In this document: positions 17,523-26,982 of the stretch, piece by piece
Position numbering within the stretch: the first letter of the stretch is position 1
Layout of the letters: each line of letters starts with the position of its first letter
Assembly: GCA_905372565.1 (NCBI GenBank)
Contig: CAJPPK010000010.1
Coordinates: 1-54,171, forward strand
Direction of reading: 5' to 3'
Origin: an uncultured Porphyromonas sp.
GTDB taxonomy: Bacteria; Bacteroidota; Bacteroidia; Bacteroidales; Porphyromonadaceae
Length of the DNA: 54,171 nt
Translations under genes and position numbers: made by a program
Notes under the pieces: generated by a model
What the model was told of the DNA's origin: nothing
Database searches by the model: none
Seen by the model: only the letters and a program-made list of their open reading frames with translations

Positions 17523-17586
17523 CTGACCTACCTAAAGAAGAGGATAAAAGAAGCTTTTCTCGAATATAAATCCCTACTTGTTGGTA

Positions 17587-17617
17587 TTTCAATAGCGGAG
17601 CGGTCGGACTACCTTTG
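17587..17617 (+). promoter_or_regulatory. Promoter of the FecA/SusCD locus
   Basis: TTTC (17587-17590), a 19-base spacer, then TACCTTTG (17610-17617). Spacing and -7 box fit the Bacteroidetes consensus; the -33 box has one mismatch to TTTG. The transcript would carry a leader of about 115 bases. Confidence 0.6.
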
Positions 17618-17632
17618 CACTCGCTAAATAGC

Positions 17633-17705
17633 GCCTCTAGTTGGCTGATCTTGATAGGAGTATAGATAGGCTCCTTATCCCCATATATAGGACCAAGCTA
17701 GAGGC
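17633..17705 (+). promoter_or_regulatory. Structured 5' leader of the FecA-like receptor
   Basis: Outer arms 17633-17644 and 17693-17705 pair over 12 bp with one bulged base. Inside, 17653-17660 pairs with 17671-17679 with one bulge. The element starts about 10 bases after the expected transcription start and ends 33 bases before the ATG. I do not recognise it as a known riboswitch; it has no B12 box and no THI box. Confidence 0.5.
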
Positions 17706-17738
17706 AGGAATACAACGACCCACGATACTTGATATAGT

Positions 17739-20000
17739 ATGTACACTCTCTCTAGACGACTCCTCGTGGTCGTCTCTCTGAGCGCCTGCTCTAGCCTTGC
17801 TTATGCGCAAGAGCGTAGCCAGCTAGACAGCCTCACCGACGGACAAGACAGTGTCCACCGCATGGAGCAGGTGGTCGTCCATGCCCGGCAGATGCTCGGC
17901 AGTAAATTCGAAGCCCGTAACCGCACGGGATCAGCCTATTACCTCTCTCCCAAGGAGCTGGCCAAGTTCGGCTACACCGATATTAGCCGTATGCTACGAG
18001 CCGTACCAGGTGTCAATATCTACGAGGAGGATGGCTTCGGTCTTAGACCCAATATCAGTCTCCGTGGTACGAAGGCAGAGCGAAGCGAGCGTATCTCCTT
18101 GATGGAGGACGGCATCCTCGCTGCCCCCGCCCCCTATGCAGCTCCTGCGGCCTACTACTTCCCCAATGCAGCACGTATGCATGCCATCGAGGTGCTCAAG
18201 GGAAGTAGCCAGGTACAGTACGGCCCCTTCACGACCGGCGGAGCCGTGAATCTCGTATCTACACCCATCCCTACTCGATTCAAGGCTGGTCTACGTGCCA
18301 GCTACGGGAGCTACGGCACCTTCAATAGCTATGCTCACATCGGGAGCGATAGCCGACACTTCGGCTACCTCGTGGAGTATCTCCGCTATCAGTCCAAGGG
18401 TTTCCGCCGAGATATACCCGATGAGCGCACAGGCTTCTACCGCAATGACATCGTCGGGAAGCTCCGTCTCCACACAGCCCCCGAGACCAGCATCCAGCAG
18501 GCGCTAGAGCTCAAGCTAGGCTTTGCTAACGAGCACTCCGATGAGAGCTACGTAGGGCTTAGCGCCACAGACTTCGCTCGTCAGCCCTACCTCCGCTACC
18601 GAGGAGCACAGATGGACGAGATGCGTACTCGACACTGGCAGTCGGCCCTAACCTACCTACTAGACTTCTCCCATGGGCTACGACTGACGACGAGTGCCTA
18701 CTACAACTACTTCTGGCGCAATTGGTATAAGCTCAATGACGTACGCATCGGATACCGCACAGGCGAGAAGCGCACCATCGAGCAAATACTTGCCGATCCC
18801 GAAGCGAGTGCCGACTACTTCGCCATCCCCACAGGAGTGAAGGATGCAGACGGAGAAGCCCTCCTCATGCACGCTAACCAGCGCTCCTACCACTCCCGAG
18901 GTATCCAGACCAAGCTCGAGTATCGTCTCCCACTCCTCTCAGGTATGCTCGATCTCGAGGCAGGAGCACGCTACCATGCCGACCTCGAAGATCGCTTCCA
19001 GCACGAAGACAGCTACGCCATGCATGGCGGACGGATGGAGCTCTACCGAGCAGGTCTCCCTGGCAATCAGAGCAACCGCATCACCACAGCACATGCCTTC
19101 GCCTCCTACCTCCTCGGGAAGTGGAGCAATGGACGCTGGACCCTCACCGCAGGGCTACGCCTGGAGGATGTGGATCTGATCAAACGAGACTATACCGTAA
19201 AGGATCCCCGACGTACGGGACATCTACGCATCGATGGCTCCAATCATGCTACGGCCCTACTCCCTAGCTTCGGAGTGAACTACAAGCTCCTACGCCCCCT
19301 CTCTATCTTCGCAGGTATCCACCAGGGGTTTGCTCCTCCTAGTGTCTTGACCTACTATCGTCAGAAGGCAGAGAAGAGCATCAACCTGGAGGCGGGTCTT
19401 CGTCTATCTACTCCGACCCTCAAAGTCGAGGCCATCGCCTACCACAATGCCTATAGCAATATGCTCGGCAGTGACCTCGCTGCCGCAGGGGGACAAGGGA
19501 CGCTCGATCAATTTGCTGTCGGTGCCGCCCGAGTACAAGGGTTCGAGTTCCTCGCCTCATGGCTACCTATCCCTCGGGCATGGAAGTGGCAACTCCCTCT
19601 ACAGGTCAGCTATACCTTCACCGACACGGAGATGAAGAACGAATTCTACTCCTCCGCGTGGGGGCAGGTCTATCCTGGGGATGAGCTACCCTACATCTAC
19701 CGTCATGCGCTCAATGCCCAGCTAGGCATCGAGTACCGAGGCTGGGAAGCGAACCTCACGATGCGCTACAATGGCACCATGCGCACACAGCCTGGGCAAG
19801 GACAGCTCGCTGAGCTTCATCAGATCCCAGCGCACACGATCCTCGATGCCTCCATCAAGGTACAGGTGAACAAGCACCTGACACTCACTGCCAATGCCGT
19901 GAACCTCATGAACAAGGCCTACCTCACGAGCCGTCACCCAGCCGGACTTCGTGCAGGACATCCCTTCGGTATCTATGGAGGCTTCCGCCTCTCGCTCTAA
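17739..20000 (+). CDS. FecA-like TonB-dependent receptor
   Basis: A 753-residue outer-membrane receptor. After a signal peptide (1-23) comes a plug of the FecA type: YLSPKELAKFGYTDISRMLRAVPGVNIYEEDGFGLRPNISLRG, then MEDGILAAPAPYAAPAAYYFP and EVLKGSSQVQYGPFTTGGAVNLVS. A 22-strand-type barrel follows, ending in FRLSL. FecA imports ferric dicitrate in E. coli; many Bacteroidetes members of this group have unknown ligands, so iron chelate uptake is likely but not proven. There is no N-terminal FecR-signalling domain, and no fecIR pair is near. It starts the locus, 19 bases before susC, and is expressed from a promoter with a structured leader. Confidence 0.8.
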   Translation: MYTLSRRLLVVVSLSACSSLAYAQERSQLDSLTDGQDSVHRMEQVVVHARQMLGSKFEARNRTGSAYYLSPKELAKFGYTDISRMLRAVPGVNIYEEDGFGLRPNISLRGTKAERSERISLMEDGILAAPAPYAAPAAYYFPNAARMHAIEVLKGSSQVQYGPFTTGGAVNLVSTPIPTRFKAGLRASYGSYGTFNSYAHIGSDSRHFGYLVEYLRYQSKGFRRDIPDERTGFYRNDIVGKLRLHTAPETSIQQALELKLGFANEHSDESYVGLSATDFARQPYLRYRGAQMDEMRTRHWQSALTYLLDFSHGLRLTTSAYYNYFWRNWYKLNDVRIGYRTGEKRTIEQILADPEASADYFAIPTGVKDADGEALLMHANQRSYHSRGIQTKLEYRLPLLSGMLDLEAGARYHADLEDRFQHEDSYAMHGGRMELYRAGLPGNQSNRITTAHAFASYLLGKWSNGRWTLTAGLRLEDVDLIKRDYTVKDPRRTGHLRIDGSNHATALLPSFGVNYKLLRPLSIFAGIHQGFAPPSVLTYYRQKAEKSINLEAGLRLSTPTLKVEAIAYHNAYSNMLGSDLAAAGGQGTLDQFAVGAARVQGFEFLASWLPIPRAWKWQLPLQVSYTFTDTEMKNEFYSSAWGQVYPGDELPYIYRHALNAQLGIEYRGWEANLTMRYNGTMRTQPGQGQLAELHQIPAHTILDASIKVQVNKHLTLTANAVNLMNKAYLTSRHPAGLRAGHPFGIYGGFRLSL

Positions 20001-20019
20001 CTTGGCCTCTCTCACGTCT

Positions 20020-23000
20020 ATGAATATACGTTTGCTTACTCTCTCTCGGGGACAGCTTCGCCAGCTCATCTTAGTACTCCTCCTACTCATCCCTACAGCC
20101 CTATCGGCACAGCTACAGACCTTCACCGGCCTGGTACGTAGCACGCAGGGCGAAGCGCTACGAGGGGTGACGATCCGCCTACTAGGTACACCGCGAGGAG
20201 CTATCACAGATGCCTCGGGACACTTCACCCTCTCTGCAAGCATTGGCGACTCCATTCAAGTCTCTAGCGTCGGGATGATCACACGCCGGCTACGCCTTAG
20301 CCAGCCACGTCTCACCATCACGCTACACGAGGATAGCCGTCTCGTCGACGAGGTCGTCGTCACCGGCTATCAGAAGATCCGTAGCCGTGTCTATACTGGA
20401 GCTGCGACCTCGGTGAAAATGAAGGATATTCACCAAGAGGGGACACAGGACATCACCCGTATGCTTGAGGGGCGTGTCCCTGGCCTCTCGGTACAGAGCG
20501 TATCAGGCACCTTCGGCACCGCTCCCCGTCTCAACATCCGAGGTGGAGCATCGATCCTCGGGAATGTCCAGCCCCTCTGGGTCATCGATGGAGCAGTCTA
20601 TGAAGATCTCGTGCATCTCTCCCTCGATCAGCTAGCATCAGGGGATGCAGCGACACTCATCGGATCAGCCGTAGCTGGTCTTAACCCTGCAGATATCCAA
20701 GATATCCAGGTACTCAAGGATGCCTCGGCCACCTCGATCTACGGAGCACGTGCGCTCAATGGGGTCATCGTCATCACCACCAAATCAGGGAAGCGTAACA
20801 GTCCGCTCCGTATCCAGTATAGCACAGAGAACACCTTCCGCTTCCGTCCCAGCTATCGCTCCTTCGACCTACTGAACTCACAGGAGACCATGGGTGTCTA
20901 TCAGGAGATGCAGGAGAAGGGTTACTTCGATCTAAGCAATACGCTCTACGGACGTCGTAGCGGGATCTATCACTTACTGAATCAGGCACTCCAGCAGTAT
21001 GATCCTAGCACAGGCACCTACCGCCTAGCCAACACGCCCGAAGCCCGAAGAGACTTCCTAGAGCGTCATGAGCGAGCTAATACGGACTGGTTCAAGGAGC
21101 TCTTCCGACTCACCCCAACCACCAGCCACACCGTAAGCTTCACTGCTGGCGGGAAACACAGTGCCTCCTATGCCTCTCTAGGCTTCTACCACGATGGCGG
21201 ATGGACGATCGCAGATCAAGTACAGCGCTTCACGGCTCACCTCAAGCAGGACTTCTTCCTCGGTGATCGCTGGCAGATAAGCCTATCAGGGCAGGGTAAT
21301 ATCCGTTCGCAGCGTGCTCCTGGCACACTCCCTCAGCGAGCCAATACGACGCTGGGTGTCTTCGAGCGAGACTTCGACATCAACCCCTTCTCCTATGCCC
21401 TTGGGACAACACGGACACTCCTCCCTGATGAGTACTACCGCAATAACTGGGCTCCATTCAACATATTCAATGAGTACAAGGCCAACCATCTTGATATTCG
21501 CCTTGTAGACTTCAAGACACAGCTCGAGGCAAGCTACAAGATCCTCCCAGGACTAGATGCTCGTGCTCTCATGGCTATCCGTAGTGCATCTACGACGACA
21601 CGACATGAGATCACCGAACGATCTAACCAGATCTTAGCTTACCGTGCGATGGAGACTCCCGAGGTCGCCCGAGCCAACACCTATCTCCTGCACGACCCTG
21701 CCCATCCAGAGCTTCTACCCAAGAGCCCCCTTCCTGCTGGCGGAATACTCATGCAGGGAGAGAATAGCCTACGTAGCTACCTCCTTCGTCTAGCGGTAGA
21801 CTATGATAAGCACTGGGGAAACCACGATCTCAAAGCCTTTGCCTTCACCGAGCTACGTGCCGCAGAGCGGACCTCGACTCCCTTCTCTGGCTATGGCATC
21901 CTCTACAATCGTGGAGGACAAATCCTCCCCTCGCCTGGGATCTTTGAGAAGCTCAGCCAAGAGAATAAGAGCTACTTCTCTGACACTCGCTATACAGACC
22001 GAGGAGTGACTTTCTCGGCAAGTACCACCTATGGCTACGCAGGGCGCTACATCGCCCATGCACTGATCAACCTCGAGGGCTCCAATGCCTCAGGGGGACG
22101 CTCCCATACACAGTGGCTACCGACTTGGAATATCGGAGCGAAATGGAACATCGATAAGGAGTCCTTCTTCTCCCTATCCTCTGCCCTCAGTCATCTTGCC
22201 CTACGATTAAGCTATGGACTTACTGCGAAGATGAACGAAGAGGCCATCAATGCGCAAGCGATCTATCAGGGTGGACTGACCCAGTCTGTGCCCTATGCTG
22301 ATCGCGAGCGACTACTGAAGATCCTTCATCTAGAGAACCGAGATCTTACATGGGAAAAGATGTACGAGCTGAATGCAGGGATAGAGGCAGCCTTTCTCGA
22401 AGGCCGACTCCGTGCAACGATAGATCTCTATCAGCGCAATGCCTTCGACTTGATTGACCTCGTCCGCACATCAGGTGTCGGTGGGCAGTATTATAAGTAT
22501 GCGAACTTCGGTGATATGCGTACCCGAGGGATGGAGCTGTCGCTCAGCTCGGATAACATCCGCTCGGAGCATTTCTCTTGGACCAGCACACTCTCTCTAA
22601 GCTGGATGAACCAGCAGATCACTCGCCTCCGTAATACGCCCAATGCACTAGATCTCGTAGTCGGTCGTGGTCGTGGCAACCTCGTAGGCTTCCCCAAAGG
22701 CTCTCTCTTCTCCTACAACTTCCAGGGGCTCAATAGTCACGGCTTACCGACCTTTGACTTCGGCCTCTACCCCCTGAATAGAGGGGAAGAATCCCGCATC
22801 TATGGAGCAGACTTTGGAGATACCCAGTACACGAAGAGCTATCTAACCTACCACGGGCCTATCGAGCCACGGATCATCGGAGGGCTATCCAATACCTTCC
22901 GCTACCGAGACTGGGACTTCACCTTCTTCCTGACAGCACAGGCAGGGCATAAGCTACGTCTTAACCCCACCTTCGATCCGACCTATGGCGACCTCAATGT

Positions 23001-23388
23001 CTTCGGAGGTATGTGGCGTGATCGCTGGCTCAACCCTGGAGATGAGCGCTTCACCGATGTGCCTACCCTACCAGCTCAGTCTCTAATCCAAGCCGTCGGC
23101 AAGGAGAATATCGAGCGAGCCTACAGCACGTACAACTACTCTCAGCTACGTATCGCTGACGGAAGCTTCATCCGCCTCAAGCATGTCTCTCTCGGCTATC
23201 GCCTGCCTGCCTCGGTAGCACGCCAACTTCACCTCCAGTCTGCCAAGATCCAGGTCAGTCTGACGAACCCCTTCCTCCTCTACTCGGATAAGCGCCTACA
23301 CGGACAAGATCCTGAGTACTTCCGTTCGGGTGGAGTTTCCCTACCGACACCTCGCCAGTGCACCTTCACTCTCCAACTAGGGCTCTAG
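20020..23388 (+). CDS. SusC/RagA-family TonB-linked outer-membrane transporter
   Basis: A 1122-residue SusC-type importer. Signal peptide (about 10-30), carboxypeptidase-regulatory-like domain (GLVRSTQGEALRGVTIRLLGT), the TonB-box-like DEVVVTGY, plug (ITRMLEGRVPGLSVQSVSG, RGGASILGNVQPLWVIDGA, IQVLKDASATSIYGARALNGVIVITTKSG), then the barrel with a terminal FTLQLGL strand. SusC pairs with the SusD lid encoded 22 bases downstream to capture and import a ligand. The start at 20020 is chosen because the upstream in-frame ATG lies inside the preceding receptor gene and adds no signal peptide. Association with a FecA-like receptor and a metallohydrolase-type lipoprotein argues against a simple glycan locus: no glycosidase is present. 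Confidence 0.92.
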   Translation: MNIRLLTLSRGQLRQLILVLLLLIPTALSAQLQTFTGLVRSTQGEALRGVTIRLLGTPRGAITDASGHFTLSASIGDSIQVSSVGMITRRLRLSQPRLTITLHEDSRLVDEVVVTGYQKIRSRVYTGAATSVKMKDIHQEGTQDITRMLEGRVPGLSVQSVSGTFGTAPRLNIRGGASILGNVQPLWVIDGAVYEDLVHLSLDQLASGDAATLIGSAVAGLNPADIQDIQVLKDASATSIYGARALNGVIVITTKSGKRNSPLRIQYSTENTFRFRPSYRSFDLLNSQETMGVYQEMQEKGYFDLSNTLYGRRSGIYHLLNQALQQYDPSTGTYRLANTPEARRDFLERHERANTDWFKELFRLTPTTSHTVSFTAGGKHSASYASLGFYHDGGWTIADQVQRFTAHLKQDFFLGDRWQISLSGQGNIRSQRAPGTLPQRANTTLGVFERDFDINPFSYALGTTRTLLPDEYYRNNWAPFNIFNEYKANHLDIRLVDFKTQLEASYKILPGLDARALMAIRSASTTTRHEITERSNQILAYRAMETPEVARANTYLLHDPAHPELLPKSPLPAGGILMQGENSLRSYLLRLAVDYDKHWGNHDLKAFAFTELRAAERTSTPFSGYGILYNRGGQILPSPGIFEKLSQENKSYFSDTRYTDRGVTFSASTTYGYAGRYIAHALINLEGSNASGGRSHTQWLPTWNIGAKWNIDKESFFSLSSALSHLALRLSYGLTAKMNEEAINAQAIYQGGLTQSVPYADRERLLKILHLENRDLTWEKMYELNAGIEAAFLEGRLRATIDLYQRNAFDLIDLVRTSGVGGQYYKYANFGDMRTRGMELSLSSDNIRSEHFSWTSTLSLSWMNQQITRLRNTPNALDLVVGRGRGNLVGFPKGSLFSYNFQGLNSHGLPTFDFGLYPLNRGEESRIYGADFGDTQYTKSYLTYHGPIEPRIIGGLSNTFRYRDWDFTFFLTAQAGHKLRLNPTFDPTYGDLNVFGGMWRDRWLNPGDERFTDVPTLPAQSLIQAVGKENIERAYSTYNYSQLRIADGSFIRLKHVSLGYRLPASVARQLHLQSAKIQVSLTNPFLLYSDKRLHGQDPEYFRSGGVSLPTPRQCTFTLQLGL

Positions 23389-23410
23389 CCTCTGCTTCAC
23401 TTCGACACCG

Positions 23411-24943
23411 ATGATGTCAATGAAACGCCTTCTTTTCACCCTCCTCAGTGCAGGGCTCCTCACCAGCTGTCAGCACTACTTAGATAAGACTCCCAATAGT
23501 GCCCACAGCATCCAGATCACGAGCGAGGAAGATCTACAGGAGCTTCTTACGGGAGCTTATCCACGAGCCAGCTACATCCCCTTCCTAGAGCCTCGCACCG
23601 ACAATGTCGAGGAGCGTGTCGGCGGAGTACAGTCTCGCCTTGGGGAGACGATGTACTTCTGGGAGGACTACGATCAAGAGGATCTCGATACCCCTCTGAA
23701 CTACTGGCTCTCCTGCTACCAGGGTATCGCTCAGGCGAACCAAGTCCTTGAGTCTTTAGCTACGTTCCCTAAGACGGCTCGCACGAGAGCTCTCTATGGC
23801 GAAGCCTTTATCCTAAGAGCTTACCTGCACTTCATGCTGGTGAATATCTGGTCTGCACCCTATGGACGCAGTGCCGATAGTCCAGGCATCCCCTACCTCA
23901 CCCGCCCTGAGAAGCATGCTTTTGCCACTCAGAGACGCAGTACAGTCTCAGCAGTCTATGATCTGATCGAGCAAGACCTACGCCGTGGCATCACGCTAGT
24001 GAGTGATGACTACTACGCACAGCCTAAGCGCCACTTCAACAAGCAGGCGGCCTATGCCTTTGCCTCACGATTCTATCTGATGAAGGGGGACTGGGAGCAG
24101 GTCATCACCTATGCAGACTATGTCCTAGCAGGTAACCCTGGGCACCTACTTCGTCCCTGGATCCACTTGCAAGAGGAGTATAGCGAGCGTCGTGGTCGTC
24201 TCTTTGAGAGCTATACTTCGACAGCCTCTCCATCCAACCTCTTACTCGCCTCCACCGAGTCTCGCCTAGCTCGCACCATCGGTACTGACCGCTATGGATC
24301 CACGATAGCAAGTATCGACCGCATCTTTAAGCAGAAAACTATCAAGGATGATGATCAGTCAGGAGACGCAACCCTGATCTATCCCTTCATCTACGCACCT
24401 GCTCCCTACCGCACGACACGCTATCTGGCCAAGTTCGACGAGCGCTCCACCCTTAGCGAGACCTCGGAGACACATCCACGAGGACTAGCTGTGACGAATG
24501 TACTCTTTAGCGCAGACGAAGTGCTCCTCAACCGTATGGAAGCCTACACCATGCTCAAGCGGTATGAAGAAGCTATTCGGGATCTGAAGACCTATACCTT
24601 GTATAAGTTCGGCTATGAGCCTGCTGTACTGAATGACCGCTATACCCAAGGATCGACCTCTCGCTACGAGAGCTATGCTCCATTCTATGGCTTGACGGTC
24701 AAGCAACTTCCGATGATCCATACGATCCTCCACCTGCGACAGATGGAGTTCTTTGAGGAGGGACTACGCTGGTTTGACATCCGACGCTTCAATATCGAAG
24801 TCACCCGATCCTCTCGTAGCTCCTTCTATCGCCCCCTGAAGAAGAACGACCCACGCCAGCTCCTCCAGCTCCCAGAGGAAGCCATCGCCGCTGGTCTCCC
24901 AGCCAATCCCAGAGAGGGCGTCAATCATCTCATCCATCACTAA
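23411..24943 (+). CDS. SusD/RagB-family lipoprotein
   Basis: A 510-residue surface lipoprotein that forms the lid of the SusC transporter. Lipobox LLTSC near residue 20. Typical SusD-like features are KTPNSAHSIQITSEEDLQELLTGAY after the lipid anchor, the ALYGEAFILRAYLHFMLVNIW TPR helix, and the late FFEEGLRWFDIRRFN. The ligand-binding residues are not predictable from sequence alone. Between SusC (22-base gap) and the HQxxH lipoprotein gene (15-base gap). Confidence 0.9.
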   Translation: MMSMKRLLFTLLSAGLLTSCQHYLDKTPNSAHSIQITSEEDLQELLTGAYPRASYIPFLEPRTDNVEERVGGVQSRLGETMYFWEDYDQEDLDTPLNYWLSCYQGIAQANQVLESLATFPKTARTRALYGEAFILRAYLHFMLVNIWSAPYGRSADSPGIPYLTRPEKHAFATQRRSTVSAVYDLIEQDLRRGITLVSDDYYAQPKRHFNKQAAYAFASRFYLMKGDWEQVITYADYVLAGNPGHLLRPWIHLQEEYSERRGRLFESYTSTASPSNLLLASTESRLARTIGTDRYGSTIASIDRIFKQKTIKDDDQSGDATLIYPFIYAPAPYRTTRYLAKFDERSTLSETSETHPRGLAVTNVLFSADEVLLNRMEAYTMLKRYEEAIRDLKTYTLYKFGYEPAVLNDRYTQGSTSRYESYAPFYGLTVKQLPMIHTILHLRQMEFFEEGLRWFDIRRFNIEVTRSSRSSFYRPLKKNDPRQLLQLPEEAIAAGLPANPREGVNHLIHH

Positions 24944-24958
24944 GACTCTTCCTTCCAC

Positions 24959-25945
24959 ATGAAGTACGTCTATATCTCGCTCCTCGCTCTCCTCTCGCTC
25001 TCGGCCTGCCGATCAGAGCGTCTCGATGAGCAGAGTATCCTCAATAAGACTGCACCCGCCAGTGAGCTAGATCGCTGGTGTCAGGAGCACATCACCACAC
25101 CCTACCAAGCCGAAGTCATCTATCGCTGGGAGCCACACAGAAGTCATCAGTCAAGCTATACCTACCCTCCTAAAGAGAGTCAGGTACGCCCTGCTCTGGA
25201 GTGCCTAGAGGCGACCGTGCTACGTCTGTATCGAGATAAGAATCTCTTTGCCTCGCAGGGCTTCCTCCCCGAGGCACCCTTGCTCCGCATCTACCTCTAT
25301 GGAGGAGGACAGATCGATGGACGAGATGTCGACTTACCCTTTGACCGAAGCAAGCCAGCCATAGAGCTACACCTCTACCACATCGATCGCTTCGATCCGA
25401 CTAAGGAAGTCGAAGTCTATCGACTCATCCGCAGTGCTCAGCACCAAATCGGGCGTCACCTGCTGGATCTACGTCCAGCCGATCTGGCGAAGTTCATTCC
25501 TTTTAGTCAGAAGAACTATACTGACGGGGATACCTCTCCCTTCTCCGACGCACTCCGAAGCTACCTTGCTCGCCCAGACCAGCTACGTGAGGGGCTAGGA
25601 CCGAACCGCTATGCCTGGTCACGAGGTTTCTATTCGATCTACGGGATGCTGGGTGCTCAGGTAGATCTAGCCGAGACCTACAGCGTGACACTCACGGAGA
25701 CTCCGAATAGTCTCTCTGCCATGGAGACCGATGCTGCTCGCCCTGACGAAGCAGAAGGTGATCCCGTGGCCCAAGCCCGCTATGCCCAAGAAGCCCGAGA
25801 GGCCCATGCTGCCCTCGTAGCGAAGCGTGCTTTCCTCAACGATTACTTCACTACGACTTGGCGCTTCCCGCTCTATCGTCTACAGCTCGGTAGCCTCACC
25901 CTGATGAATCAATATCTCTCTGCCCATGCTACGCCAAAGCCTTAG
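24959..25945 (+). CDS. Import-associated zinc metallohydrolase-type lipoprotein with HQxxH instead of HExxH
   Basis: A 328-residue lipoprotein (Cys17 in LSLSAC) of the family of HExxH lipoproteins found beside SusC/SusD pairs. Family features: an N-terminal LDRWCQEHITTPYQAEVIYRWEP and a zincin core. Here the metal motif reads HQIGRH (162-167): both His ligands remain, but the catalytic Glu is Gln163, codon CAA in place of GAA. The probable third ligand is Glu239 in VDLAETYS. The protein may bind metal without hydrolysing anything. The change is one base, so a sequencing error cannot be fully excluded. It overlaps the next gene by 20 bases. Expected at the cell surface. Confidence 0.75.
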   Translation: MKYVYISLLALLSLSACRSERLDEQSILNKTAPASELDRWCQEHITTPYQAEVIYRWEPHRSHQSSYTYPPKESQVRPALECLEATVLRLYRDKNLFASQGFLPEAPLLRIYLYGGGQIDGRDVDLPFDRSKPAIELHLYHIDRFDPTKEVEVYRLIRSAQHQIGRHLLDLRPADLAKFIPFSQKNYTDGDTSPFSDALRSYLARPDQLREGLGPNRYAWSRGFYSIYGMLGAQVDLAETYSVTLTETPNSLSAMETDAARPDEAEGDPVAQARYAQEAREAHAALVAKRAFLNDYFTTTWRFPLYRLQLGSLTLMNQYLSAHATPKP

Positions 25946-26978
25946 ACTAGCTCTCCTCTTGGTTGGGCTAAGCCTGCTCACCTCATGTCGGGAAGAGAAG
26001 CCTGTCTTCTCCTCCACACCGACAGCTCGCAGTCTCGAGCGCATTGACTCACTGCGTCAGGTACTCACGAGTGCTCCCGAGGGGTGGGAGATGCTTTACT
26101 TCCCTAAGACCGACTCGCTCCTTTTCGCAGATACTCGTACAAGCCTAGATCAGCATAAGTTCCCTAACCAGCTCGGCTATGGAGGCTTCTACTTCCAGCT
26201 AACATTTACTCCAGATGGCAAGGCAAGTCTCCGAGGAGACTATACTGATGGATCGGCTAAGCTAGCCCAAGCAGTCAGCTACAGCCTGACTCAGGGTGGG
26301 ATGACACGTCTCAGCTTCACCTCTGGGAGCTACCTCACACAGCTCATCGGAGAGGGCTTCGAGGGGGAACTAGACTTCCTCTTTCAGGGTACCGATGCAG
26401 ATGGTCGTCTGGTCTTCCTGAGTAGCAAGACGATACGGCCAGCCCAAAGCTACTTCCTCCTACGCCGTGTCCACACTAGCGACACCTCAGAGAGTCGCCT
26501 AAAGCATGCCGAGGAAAATCGTAAGCACTTCGAGTCCATGCGCAATCCTCAGCTAACGATCCGCCAAGGGGGGCGTATCCACTTCCGCAGTGACTACATC
26601 ACGAAGTATAGCTCACGTGGTGATCTGACCAGCTACGGACGAAACATGGTCCGTCAGCGCTATGCTCTCTTCACGAATGTCCAGCGTAAGGCACTCGTAC
26701 CCGATGGTCCGCCCCGTGCTATCGGCGGGCTCGGCTCGGGCTATGCAGGCACTCCCGAGGGGCTAACCTTCCTCTCGGGGATTCGTCTCGATAGCCAGCG
26801 CATCTTCTCCGACTTTGTTCGTCAGGGCGATCGCTATATCTGTGAGCTCGTTCGGGTCTATGATCCCCAGTGGCGCACCCTACGTCTTGTCAGCAGACAT
26901 CTACATCCCGAGGGAGAAGAGACGGGTCTGGTGGCAGAGATCTATGACGATCCTAATCTCTCCTATGACTACTACTAA
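25926..26978 (+). CDS. DUF4302-type lipoprotein
   Basis: A 350-residue lipoprotein (lipobox LLTSC, Cys21). The N-terminal pattern, a run of residues ending in ERIDSLRQVLTSAPEGWEMLYFP then GGFYFQLTFTPDGKASLRGDY, is that of DUF4302 proteins, which occur in SusCD loci together with HExxH lipoproteins. Function unknown; surface ligand binding is plausible. It starts inside the preceding gene (20-base overlap) and ends 4 bases before the next, so it belongs to the same transcript. Confidence 0.7.
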   Translation: MLRQSLRLALLLVGLSLLTSCREEKPVFSSTPTARSLERIDSLRQVLTSAPEGWEMLYFPKTDSLLFADTRTSLDQHKFPNQLGYGGFYFQLTFTPDGKASLRGDYTDGSAKLAQAVSYSLTQGGMTRLSFTSGSYLTQLIGEGFEGELDFLFQGTDADGRLVFLSSKTIRPAQSYFLLRRVHTSDTSESRLKHAEENRKHFESMRNPQLTIRQGGRIHFRSDYITKYSSRGDLTSYGRNMVRQRYALFTNVQRKALVPDGPPRAIGGLGSGYAGTPEGLTFLSGIRLDSQRIFSDFVRQGDRYICELVRVYDPQWRTLRLVSRHLHPEGEETGLVAEIYDDPNLSYDYY

Positions 26979-26982
26979 GCTT

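Noticed and set aside
26815..26982. Longer N-terminus for the lipoprotein starting at 26983
   Set aside because: It lies inside the DUF4302 gene in another frame, and the signal peptide with lipobox begins exactly at 26983.
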